Assembly: GCF_003391395.1 (NCBI RefSeq) | Contig: NZ_CP024190.1 | Coordinates: forward strand, 2,666,001 to 2,730,000 | Length of the DNA: 64,000 bases | Direction of reading: 5' to 3' | Source: Mycobacterium marinum | GTDB lineage: Bacteria; Actinomycetota; Actinomycetes; Mycobacteriales; Mycobacteriaceae | Part shown: positions 18,157-26,347 of the stretch, in pieces | How the letters are laid out: each line of letters begins with the position of its first letter | Numbering within the stretch: the stretch's first letter is position 1 | Made by a program: the position numbers and the translations under genes | Notes under the pieces: model-generated | The model's database searches: none | What the model saw: only the letters and a program-made list of their open reading frames with translations | Told to the model about the DNA's origin: nothing

Positions 18157-18394
18157 GTTGCAAGGGCAGCATGGGGCAGTTGCGCATCGATTAGAGTGCC
18201 GTCACGCGCGCATTGCCTCGGGTAACAAGCAGATTGCTCATCGACCGCGGATCCAGGCGTTTGCTGGGTCTCGGCGGGCCGGCCCGTGGCGGCGCTCGCG
18301 TCACGGCAAGTCGTATCTATTCGAGGATGGATGTCCTAGGTTTGCTTTATGACCCACGTCACACTATCCACACCGCCCTCAGGAGCAACTTCAC

Positions 18395-19411
18395 ATGAAG
18401 CTAGGTGACCTCACCAACCTGGTCGAGAAGCCGTTCGCGGCGATGTCGAACATCGTCAACACGCCCAACTCGGCGGGGCGCTATCGGCCCTTCTATTTAA
18501 GGAATTTGCTCGACGTCGTCCAGGGCCGCAAACTCAGCGACGCGGTAGAGGGCAAGGTCGTGCTCATCACCGGTGGGTCATCGGGGATCGGCGAGGCGGC
18601 CGCGCACAAGATCGCCGAAGCGGGCGGCACGGTGGTGCTGGTCGCGCGCACCAGGGAAAACCTGGAAAAGGTGGCCGATGACGTTCGGGCCGGTGGCGGT
18701 GCGGCCCATGTCTACCCGTGCGATCTGTCCGACATGGACGCCATCGCGGCGATGGCCGATCAGGTGCTGGCCGATCTGGGCGGTGTAGACATCCTGATCA
18801 ACAACGCGGGCCGCTCGATTCGACGCTCGCTGGAGCTGTCCTACGACCGGATTCACGACTATCAGCGGACCATGCAGCTGAACTACCTCGGTGCGGTGCA
18901 GCTCATCCTCAAGTTCATCCCCGGGATGCGGGAACGCGGGTTCGGGCACATCGTCAACGTCTCCTCGGTCGGTGTGCAGACCCGCGCACCGCGCTTTGGC
19001 GCCTACATCGCGAGCAAGGCGGCATTGGACAGCCTCTGCGACGCGCTGCAGGCCGAGACCATCAATGAAGGGGTTCGCTTCACCACCGTGCACATGGCGC
19101 TGGTGCGGACGCCGATGATCAGCCCGACGACGATCTACGACAAATTCCCGACCCTGACGCCCGAGCAGGCCGCCGGGGTCATCACCGACGCGATCGTGCA
19201 TCGGCCGCGGCGGGCCAGCTCGCCGTTCGGGCAATTCGCGGCCGTGGCAGACGCCGTCAACCCGGCCGTCATGGACCGGGTGCGCAACCGCGCGTTCGGC
19301 ATGTTCAGTGACTCCTCTGCCGCCAAGGGCAGTGAATCGCAGTCTGGTACAACAGAACTCGATAAGAGAAGCGAAACATTCGTCCAGGCGACCCGAGGGA
19401 TACATTGGTGA
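18395..19411 (+). CDS. Short-chain dehydrogenase (Rv1543-like, fatty acyl-CoA reductase type)
   Basis: A 338-residue SDR. The NAD(P)-binding motif VLITGGSSGIGEAAA lies near residues 55-69, the NNAG motif follows, and the catalytic YIASK has Ser upstream (VNVSSVGV). The roughly 50-residue N-terminal extension and the C-terminal tail match the Rv1543 group, annotated as possible fatty acyl-CoA reductases. ATG 18395 follows a CAGGAG site. The next SDR starts 4 bases after its stop, so the two are an operon. Confidence 0.9.
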   Translation: MKLGDLTNLVEKPFAAMSNIVNTPNSAGRYRPFYLRNLLDVVQGRKLSDAVEGKVVLITGGSSGIGEAAAHKIAEAGGTVVLVARTRENLEKVADDVRAGGGAAHVYPCDLSDMDAIAAMADQVLADLGGVDILINNAGRSIRRSLELSYDRIHDYQRTMQLNYLGAVQLILKFIPGMRERGFGHIVNVSSVGVQTRAPRFGAYIASKAALDSLCDALQAETINEGVRFTTVHMALVRTPMISPTTIYDKFPTLTPEQAAGVITDAIVHRPRRASSPFGQFAAVADAVNPAVMDRVRNRAFGMFSDSSAAKGSESQSGTTELDKRSETFVQATRGIHW

Positions 19412-19415
19412 GACT

Positions 19416-20219
19416 ATGAGCCTTCCGAAACCAAACAAACAGGCCACTGTCGTAATAACCGGCGCCTCATCCGGCATCGGTGTCGAGTTGGCCCGCGGCC
19501 TTGCCGGCCGGGGCTTTCCGCTAATGCTGGTCGCGCGGCGCCGTGAGCGCCTCGAGGAACTGGCCGACGATCTACGGGACAAGTTCTCGATCGCCGTTGA
19601 GGTGTTGCCCCTCGATCTGTCCGATGCGCAAGCCAGAACTCAGCTCGCTGACCGGCTCCGCAGCGATTCGGTCGCCGGTTTGTGTAACAGCGCCGGCTTC
19701 GGCACCAGCGGCCGTTTCTGCGAGCTGCCACCCGAACGCGAAAGCGAGCAGGTCACGCTCAACGCGCTGGCCCTCATGGAGTTCACCCGCGCGGCGTTAC
19801 CCGGCATGGTGGAGCGCGGTGCCGGTGCGGTGCTCAACATCGCATCCATTGCCGGCTTCCAGCCCATTCCCTTCATGGCGGTGTACTCGGCCTCCAAGGC
19901 CTTCGTGCTCACCTTCTCCGAAGCCGTTCAGGAGGAGTTGCACGGTACGGGAGTTTCGGTCACCGCGCTGTGCCCGGGACCGGTGCCCACCGAGTGGGCC
20001 GAGATCGCCAGTGCCGAGCGGTTCAGCATTCCCTTGGCGCAGGTGTCTCCGCACGACGTCGCCGAAGCCGCGATCGAGGGGATGCTGACCGGCAAGCGCA
20101 CCGTCGTGCCCGGCGTGGTGCCCAAGTTCGTCAGCACCAGCGGCAGGTACCTACCACGCAGCGTGCTGCTGCCCGCGATCCGGATCGGGAACAAACTGCG
20201 CGGCGGTCCCAGCCACTGA
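19416..20219 (+). CDS. Short-chain dehydrogenase (Rv1544-like ketoacyl reductase)
   Basis: A 267-residue classical SDR. The Rossmann motif VVITGASSGIGVELA is at the N-terminus, LCNSAGFG replaces NNAG, and the catalytic YSASKAF follows ASIAGFQPIPF. ATG 19416 is preferred to the longer frame from 19308 because the protein then starts just before the cofactor domain and matches the M. tuberculosis length of about 267. Paired with the preceding SDR; substrate unknown, possibly lipid. Confidence 0.9.
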   Translation: MSLPKPNKQATVVITGASSGIGVELARGLAGRGFPLMLVARRRERLEELADDLRDKFSIAVEVLPLDLSDAQARTQLADRLRSDSVAGLCNSAGFGTSGRFCELPPERESEQVTLNALALMEFTRAALPGMVERGAGAVLNIASIAGFQPIPFMAVYSASKAFVLTFSEAVQEELHGTGVSVTALCPGPVPTEWAEIASAERFSIPLAQVSPHDVAEAAIEGMLTGKRTVVPGVVPKFVSTSGRYLPRSVLLPAIRIGNKLRGGPSH

Positions 20220-20326
20220 CCGCCGTGTCGACGGCCCCGCGGTGTTGGTTGCGGCACGCCAATGCCCGGGGCGCCGGCGCGCTTTGCGCGGGTGGTGCTT
20301 CGCGCGGCCGTGCCTTGCCGCACGGC

Positions 20327-20332
20327 TAGGCT
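20327..20332 (+). promoter_or_regulatory. Leaderless -10 box of the SRPBCC gene
   Basis: TAGGCT lies 6 bases before ATG 20339, matching TANNNT, and no ribosome site is present, so transcription probably starts at the A of the start codon. No clear -35 was identified. Confidence 0.5.
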
Positions 20333-20338
20333 CATGCG

Positions 20339-20770
20339 ATGGCTTCCGTTGAGATGACCGCCGATGTCCCGATCCCTCCGCAGGACACCTGGGACCATGT
20401 TTCGGATCTGTCGGAGTTGGGCGAATGGCTCGTGATCCACGAGGGGTGGCGAAGCGAGCTGCCCGAGCAGCTCAGTGAGGGCGTCGAGATCGAGGGTGTG
20501 GCCCGTGCCAAGGGCATGCGCAACCGGGTGACGTGGACGGTGACGAAGTGGGATCCGCCGCGCGAGGTCACGATGTCAGGATCGGGCAAGGGCGGAGCCA
20601 AGTACGGCGTAAGCCTCACCGTCGAGCCAAACGCGGACGGGTCCACCCTCGGGTTGCGCCTCGAGCTGGGCGGGCGCGCGTTGTTCGGTCCGCTCGGGTC
20701 GGCTGCGGCGCGCGCCGTCAAGGGAGATGTCGAGCAGTCGCTGAAGCAGTTTGTCGAGCTGTATGGATAG
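20339..20770 (+). CDS. SRPBCC/START-like protein (Rv1546-like)
   Basis: A 143-residue protein of the polyketide cyclase/dehydrase (SRPBCC) superfamily. MASVEMTADVPIPPQDTWDHVSDLSELGEWLVIH at the N-terminus forms the first strand and helices of the lipid- or ligand-binding cavity; a C-terminal helix (KGDVEQSLKQFVELYG) closes it. Same length as Rv1546. Ligand unknown. It lies between the SDR pair and dnaE1. Confidence 0.88.
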   Translation: MASVEMTADVPIPPQDTWDHVSDLSELGEWLVIHEGWRSELPEQLSEGVEIEGVARAKGMRNRVTWTVTKWDPPREVTMSGSGKGGAKYGVSLTVEPNADGSTLGLRLELGGRALFGPLGSAAARAVKGDVEQSLKQFVELYG

Positions 20771-20822
20771 CTGCCACACGACACGTTTGGCGACACGCCC
20801 GAACGCTGTCGGTGGTCGGTCC

Positions 20823-20828
20823 TAGACT
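20823..20828 (+). promoter_or_regulatory. Leaderless-type -10 box of dnaE1
   Basis: TAGACT ends 9 bases before ATG 20838 and matches TANNNT. No Shine-Dalgarno sequence precedes the gene, so the mRNA is probably leaderless or nearly so. Confidence 0.45.
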
Positions 20829-20837
20829 GGCGTGCCT

Positions 20838-23800
20838 ATGAGCGGTTCTTCTTCGCGGTCCTTTGTGCACCTGCACAACCACACCGAGTACTCGATGCTG
20901 GATGGTGCGGCGAAGATCACCCCCATGCTGGCCGAGGTGGAACGGCTGGACATGCCCGCGATCGGGATGACCGACCACGGAAACATGTTCGGCGCCAGCG
21001 AGTTCTACAACTCGGCAACCAAGGCCGGGGTGAAGCCGATCATCGGCGTCGAGGCGTATGTAGCTCCCGGCTCTCGTTTCGATACCCGTCGCATCACCTG
21101 GGGTGATCCCAGCCAGAAGGGCGACGACGTATCCGGTAGCGGCTCTTACACCCACCTGACGATGGTGGCCGAGAACGCGACCGGCCTGCGCAACCTGTTC
21201 AAGCTGTCGTCACTGGCCTCGTTCGAGGGTCAGCTCGGTAAGTGGTCGCGCATGGATGCCGAACTTGTCGCCGAGCACGCCGAGGGCATCATCGCCACCA
21301 CCGGCTGCCCCTCCGGTGAGGTGCAGACCCGGCTGCGGCTGGGCCATGACCGCGAAGCGCTGGAATCGGCCGCCAAGTGGCGGGAGATTTTCGGCGCCGA
21401 CAACTACTTCCTCGAGTTGATGGATCACGGACTGTCCATCGAACGCCGCGTCCGTGCGGGTCTGATCGAGATAGGCCGCAAGCTCGACATTCCGCCGCTG
21501 GCCACCAACGACTGCCATTACGTCACTCGCGACGCCGCGCACAACCACGAGGCGCTGCTGTGTGTTCAGACCGGCAAGACGCTCTCGGACCCCAATCGGT
21601 TCAAGTTCGACGGTGACGGGTACTACCTCAAGTCCGCCGCCGAGATGCGCCAACTCTGGGACGACGACATCCCGGGCGCCTGCGACTCCACCCTGCTGAT
21701 CGCGGAGCGAGTGCAGTCCTATGCCGACGTATGGACCCCGCGTGACCGGATGCCGATCTTCCCGGTGCCCGAGGGGCACGATCCGGCGTCGTGGCTGCAT
21801 CACGAGGTAATGGCCGGCCTGCGGCGACGTTTCCCGTCCGGTCTCGGCCAGGACTACATCGATCGGGCTGAGTACGAGATCAAGGTGATCTGCGACAAGG
21901 GTTTCCCGTCGTACTTCCTGATCGTGGCCGACCTGATCAACTATGCGCGGTCGGTCGACATTCGAGTGGGACCGGGGCGTGGTTCGGCGGCCGGATCGCT
22001 GGTGGCCTACGCGATGGGCATCACCAACATCGACCCGATACCGCACGGTCTGCTGTTTGAGCGGTTCCTCAACCCGGAGCGCCCGTCAGCGCCCGATATC
22101 GATATCGACTTCGACGACCGCCGTCGCGGCGAGATGGTGCGCTACGCCGCCGACAAGTGGGGCCAGGATCGAGTCGCCCAGGTCATCACCTTCGGCACCA
22201 TTAAGACCAAGGCGGCGCTGAAGGATTCCGCGCGTATCCACTACGGCCAGCCCGGGTTTGCGATCGCCGACCGAATCACCAAGGCGTTGCCGCCGCCGAT
22301 CATGGCCAAGGACATTCCGCTGTCCGGCATCACCGACCCGGCCCACGAGCGGTTCAAGGAGGCCGCGGAGGTTCGTGGCCTCATCGAGACCGACCCCGAC
22401 GTCCGCACCATCTACCAGACCGCGCGCGGGCTGGAAGGTCTGATCCGTAATGCGGGCGTGCACGCGTGTGCGGTGATCATGAGCAGCGAACCCTTGACGG
22501 AGGCCATTCCGCTGTGGAAGCGGCCTCAAGACGGGGCCATCATCACCGGCTGGGACTACCCGTCGTGTGAGGCGATCGGCCTGTTGAAGATGGACTTCTT
22601 GGGCCTGCGAAACCTGACGATCATCGGCGACGCGATCGAGAACATCAAGGCAAACCGGGGAATCGACCTCGACCTGGAATCGCTGCCGCTCGACGACAAG
22701 CCCACCTACGAGCTGTTGGGACGCGGTGAGACGCTGGGCGTTTTCCAGCTCGACGGCGGGCCGATGCGCGACCTGCTGCGTCGCATGCAACCCACCGAGT
22801 TCAATGACATCGTCGCCGTCCTGGCGCTGTACCGGCCAGGCCCGATGGGCATGAACGCCCACAACGACTATGCCGACCGGAAGAACAATCGCCAAGCGGT
22901 CAAGCCGATTCACCCCGAGCTGGAGGAGCCGCTGCGCGAAATCCTCTCGGAGACCTACGGTCTGATCGTCTATCAAGAGCAGATCATGTTCATCGCCCAA
23001 AAGGTCGCCTCCTACACGATGGGTAAGGCCGACGCGCTGCGCAAGGCGATGGGCAAGAAGAAGCTCGAGGTGCTCGAGGCGGAATACAAGGGCTTCTACG
23101 AAGGCATGACCGCCAACGGATTCTCCGAAAAAGCGGTCAAGGCGCTGTGGGACACCATCCTGCCGTTCGCCGGATACGCCTTCAACAAGTCGCACGCCGC
23201 GGGCTACGGTCTGGTCTCGTATTGGACCGCCTATCTGAAGGCCAACTACCCGGCCGAGTACATGGCCGGGTTGCTGACCTCGGTCGGTGACGACAAGGAC
23301 AAGGCCGCGGTCTACCTGGCCGATTGCCGCAAGCTGGGCATCACCGTGCTACCGCCCGATGTCAACGAGTCATTGGTGAACTTCGCCTCGGTCGGGCAGG
23401 ACATCCGCTTCGGGTTGGGTGCGGTGCGCAATGTCGGGGCCAACGTCGTCGGTTCGTTGATCGGTACCCGCAGCGGCAAAGGCAAATTCACCGACTTCTC
23501 CGACTACCTGAACAAGATCGACATCTCGGCCTGCAACAAGAAAGTCACCGAGTCGCTGATCAAGGCGGGGGCGTTCGACTCGCTCGGGCACCCGCGCAAA
23601 GGCCTCTTCCTGGTGCACACCGACGCCGTGGACTCGGTGCTGGGTACCAAGAAGGCCGAGGCGATGGGACAGTTCGATCTCTTCGGCGGCAGCGACTCGG
23701 GTGCCGACGCGGTGTTCACCATCAAGGTTCCCGAGGACGAGTGGGAAGACAAACACAAACTCGCACTGGAACGCGAGATGCTGGGCCTGTACGTGTCGGG

Positions 23801-24380
23801 GCATCCACTCAACGGGGTGGCACATCTGTTGGCCGCCCAGGTTGATACCGCGATCCCGGCAATCCTGGATGGTGATGTCTCCAACGATGCTCAGGTGCGG
23901 GTGGGCGGCATCCTGGCGGCCGTGAACCGGCGGGTCAACAAGAACGGGATGCCCTGGGCATCAGCTCAATTGGAAGATCTCACCGGTGGTATCGAGGTGA
24001 TGTTCTTCCCGCACACCTACTCCAACTATGGCGCCGATATCGCCGACGACGCCGTGGTGCTGGTCAACGCCAAGGTCGCGATTCGCGACGACCGCATCAG
24101 CTTGATCGCCAACGAGCTCGTGGTGCCCGATTTTTCCAATGCCCAGGCGGATCGGCCGCTGGCCGTGAGCCTGCCCACCCGGCAGTGCACCATCGATAAG
24201 GTCACCGCACTCAAACAGGTGCTGGCTCGGCACCCGGGTACGTCTCAGGTGCATCTGCGGCTGATCAGTGGGGATCGGATCACCACGCTGGAGCTCGACC
24301 AGTCACTACGGGTCACGCCATCGCCGGCGTTGATGGGCGATCTGAAAGAGCTGCTCGGTCCCGGCTGCCTGGGCAGCTGA
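20838..24380 (+). CDS. dnaE1: DNA polymerase III alpha subunit (replicative)
   Basis: Replicative polymerase, 1180 residues. The N-terminal PHP domain begins with FVHLHNHTEYSMLDG and contains MTDHGNMFG. In mycobacteria this domain is the main proofreading 3'-5' exonuclease, and its metal ligands appear intact. The polymerase palm carries PDIDIDFDDRRRG near residue 420. GPGRGSAAGSLVAYA and the fingers HACAVIMSS follow; an OB-fold and clamp-binding region lie in the C-terminal third. ATG 20838 (MSGSSSRSF) matches M. tuberculosis. A hairpin terminator follows. Confidence 0.98.
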   Translation: MSGSSSRSFVHLHNHTEYSMLDGAAKITPMLAEVERLDMPAIGMTDHGNMFGASEFYNSATKAGVKPIIGVEAYVAPGSRFDTRRITWGDPSQKGDDVSGSGSYTHLTMVAENATGLRNLFKLSSLASFEGQLGKWSRMDAELVAEHAEGIIATTGCPSGEVQTRLRLGHDREALESAAKWREIFGADNYFLELMDHGLSIERRVRAGLIEIGRKLDIPPLATNDCHYVTRDAAHNHEALLCVQTGKTLSDPNRFKFDGDGYYLKSAAEMRQLWDDDIPGACDSTLLIAERVQSYADVWTPRDRMPIFPVPEGHDPASWLHHEVMAGLRRRFPSGLGQDYIDRAEYEIKVICDKGFPSYFLIVADLINYARSVDIRVGPGRGSAAGSLVAYAMGITNIDPIPHGLLFERFLNPERPSAPDIDIDFDDRRRGEMVRYAADKWGQDRVAQVITFGTIKTKAALKDSARIHYGQPGFAIADRITKALPPPIMAKDIPLSGITDPAHERFKEAAEVRGLIETDPDVRTIYQTARGLEGLIRNAGVHACAVIMSSEPLTEAIPLWKRPQDGAIITGWDYPSCEAIGLLKMDFLGLRNLTIIGDAIENIKANRGIDLDLESLPLDDKPTYELLGRGETLGVFQLDGGPMRDLLRRMQPTEFNDIVAVLALYRPGPMGMNAHNDYADRKNNRQAVKPIHPELEEPLREILSETYGLIVYQEQIMFIAQKVASYTMGKADALRKAMGKKKLEVLEAEYKGFYEGMTANGFSEKAVKALWDTILPFAGYAFNKSHAAGYGLVSYWTAYLKANYPAEYMAGLLTSVGDDKDKAAVYLADCRKLGITVLPPDVNESLVNFASVGQDIRFGLGAVRNVGANVVGSLIGTRSGKGKFTDFSDYLNKIDISACNKKVTESLIKAGAFDSLGHPRKGLFLVHTDAVDSVLGTKKAEAMGQFDLFGGSDSGADAVFTIKVPEDEWEDKHKLALEREMLGLYVSGHPLNGVAHLLAAQVDTAIPAILDGDVSNDAQVRVGGILAAVNRRVNKNGMPWASAQLEDLTGGIEVMFFPHTYSNYGADIADDAVVLVNAKVAIRDDRISLIANELVVPDFSNAQADRPLAVSLPTRQCTIDKVTALKQVLARHPGTSQVHLRLISGDRITTLELDQSLRVTPSPALMGDLKELLGPGCLGS

Positions 24381-24396
24381 CGGCGGGCTGGCGCCC

Positions 24397-24425
24397 AGCG
24401 TCAGGCTAGCGTGACGCTCGTTTTT
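24397..24425 (+). terminator. Rho-independent terminator after dnaE1
   Basis: Perfect 7-base stem AGCGTCA (24397-24403) and TGACGCT (24412-24418), an 8-base loop, then CG and a run of five T (24421-24425). Confidence 0.75.
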
Positions 24426-24431
24426 GGGCGC

Positions 24432-24455
24432 AACACCAGCGTGACGCTTGGTGTG
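24432..24455. repeat. Second hairpin sharing the GCGTGACGCT element
   Basis: ACACCA and TGGTGT flank an inner GCGT/ACGC pair, giving a long stem with one bulge. The core AGCGTGACGCT is repeated from the terminator at 24408-24418. It sits before fadD11 and could be a backup terminator or a regulatory site. Confidence 0.5.
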
Positions 24456-24506
24456 TCGCGGACGTAGGCTCAGCGATGGAGCGCCGGTCGATCAAGGAGG
24501 ACGGAA

Positions 24507-26333
24507 ATGACCCCAACCGAGCGTCCGACCACCATGTGCGAGGCGTTCCAGCGCAGCGCCGCGATCGATCCGGATGCCATCGCACTCCGGACGCCGGGGG
24601 GCGCCCAGACGCTGACCTGGAGAGAGTATGCCGACCAGGTGCGGCAGGTAGCCGGCGGCCTCGCGGGGCTGGGGGTGGGACGCGGGGACACCGTTTCGCT
24701 GATGATGGCCAACCGGGTCGAGTTCTACCCACTCGAAGTCGGCGCGCAACACGTTGGCGCCACGTCGTTCTCGGTGTACAACACGTTGCCCGCCGAACAG
24801 TTGACCTATGTGTTCGACAACGCTGGCACCAAGGTCGTGATCTGCGAGGAGCAATACGTCGACCGCATCCGTGCTAGCGGCGCACCCATCGAGCACATCG
24901 TCTGCATCGACGGCGCGCCGGAGGGCACCATGTCGGTGCAGGAGCTGTACGCGGCCGCGCCGGACGACTTCGATTTCGAGGCGACATGGGCAGCAGTGCA
25001 GCCCGATGACGTGGTGACCCTGATCTACACGTCCGGTACCACCGGGAACCCCAAAGGGGTCGAGATGACCCACGCCAACCTGCTGTTCGAGGGGTTCGCC
25101 ATCGAGGAGGTGTTCGGCATTCAGTTCGGTGACCGGGTTACCTCCTTCCTCCCGACCGCGCACATCGCCGACCGGATGACCGGCCTGTATCTGCAGGAGA
25201 TGTTCGGCACCCAGGTCACCGCGGTGGCCGACGGACGGGCGATCGTCTCCGCCCTGCCCGATGTGCGACCCACCGTGTGGGGCGCGGTGCCGCGGGTCTG
25301 GGAGAAGCTCAAGGCCGGCATCGAATTCACGATCAGCCACGAGACCGATGAGATGAAGAAACAGGCCCTGATCTGGGCGATGTCAGTGGCCGCCAAGCGC
25401 GCAGAGGCCATGCTTGCCGATGAACCGATGTCAGCCGAGGTGGTCGACGAATGGGCCAAGGCCGACGAGTTGGTGCTGTCGAAGTTGCGCGAGCGGCTGG
25501 GATTCGGTGAACTCCGGTGGGCGGTCTCGGGAGCGGCGCCGATCCCCAAGGAGACTTTGGGATTCTTCTGCGGTATCGGCATTCCGATAACGGAGATCTG
25601 GGGAATGTCCGAGCTGAGTTGCGTTGCCACCGCCAGCCATCCGCGCGATGCGCGACTGGGTACCGTCGGCAAGCTGCTGCCCGGATTGGAAGGCAAGATC
25701 GCCGATGACGGCGAGTACCTGGTTCGCGGTCCGCTAGTGATGAAGGGCTACCGCAAAGAAGCCGCCAAGACCGCGGAGGCCATCGACGAGGATGGCTGGT
25801 TGCACACCGGTGACATCTTCGATGTCGATGCGGACGGCTACCTGCGGGTGGTGGATCGCAAGAAGGAGCTGATCATCAACGCGGCCGGAAAGAACATGTC
25901 GCCGGCAAACATTGAGAACACCATCTTGGCGGCCTGTCCGATGGTGGGCGTGCTGATCGCGATCGGTGACGGTCGTCCGTACAACACTGCGCTGCTGGTC
26001 TTCGATGCCGACTCGGTGGGGCCCTACGCGGCCCAGCACGGGATTTCGGATGCGTCGCCGGCCGCGCTTGCCGCTGACCCAGCAGTGATTGCCCGGATCG
26101 CCGCGGGCGTGGTCGAAGGCAACGCCAAACTATCGCGGGTGGAACAGATCAAGCGCTTCCGCATATTGCCGACACTGTGGGAACCCGGGGGAGACGAGAT
26201 AACGCTGACCATGAAGCTCAAGCGCCGGCCGATCGTGACGAAATACGCGGCCGAGATCGAAGAACTCTATGCGGCCAAGCCGGGACCTCACGTCCACGAA
26301 CCCGCGTCCGCGGCAACGGTACAACCGGCGTGA
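24507..26333 (+). CDS. fadD11: Long-chain fatty-acyl-CoA ligase FadD11
   Basis: Activates fatty acids with ATP to acyl-AMP and then acyl-CoA; 608 residues. The AMP-binding P-loop IYTSGTTGNPKG is near residues 172-183, and the C-terminal GWLHTGDIFDVDADGYLRVVDRKKE hinge region is complete. ATG 24507 follows an AAGGAGG site. In M. tuberculosis, from memory, this gene is split into fadD11.1 and fadD11; here it is one intact frame. Its stop overlaps an in-frame ATG for plsB1, so ligase and acyltransferase are coupled in glycerolipid synthesis. Confidence 0.95.
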   Translation: MTPTERPTTMCEAFQRSAAIDPDAIALRTPGGAQTLTWREYADQVRQVAGGLAGLGVGRGDTVSLMMANRVEFYPLEVGAQHVGATSFSVYNTLPAEQLTYVFDNAGTKVVICEEQYVDRIRASGAPIEHIVCIDGAPEGTMSVQELYAAAPDDFDFEATWAAVQPDDVVTLIYTSGTTGNPKGVEMTHANLLFEGFAIEEVFGIQFGDRVTSFLPTAHIADRMTGLYLQEMFGTQVTAVADGRAIVSALPDVRPTVWGAVPRVWEKLKAGIEFTISHETDEMKKQALIWAMSVAAKRAEAMLADEPMSAEVVDEWAKADELVLSKLRERLGFGELRWAVSGAAPIPKETLGFFCGIGIPITEIWGMSELSCVATASHPRDARLGTVGKLLPGLEGKIADDGEYLVRGPLVMKGYRKEAAKTAEAIDEDGWLHTGDIFDVDADGYLRVVDRKKELIINAAGKNMSPANIENTILAACPMVGVLIAIGDGRPYNTALLVFDADSVGPYAAQHGISDASPAALAADPAVIARIAAGVVEGNAKLSRVEQIKRFRILPTLWEPGGDEITLTMKLKRRPIVTKYAAEIEELYAAKPGPHVHEPASAATVQPA

Positions 26334-26347
26334 TGAAGGGGCCACTG

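Noticed and set aside
22086..23195. 369-codon minus-strand frame
   Set aside because: Antisense shadow of dnaE1; no family features.
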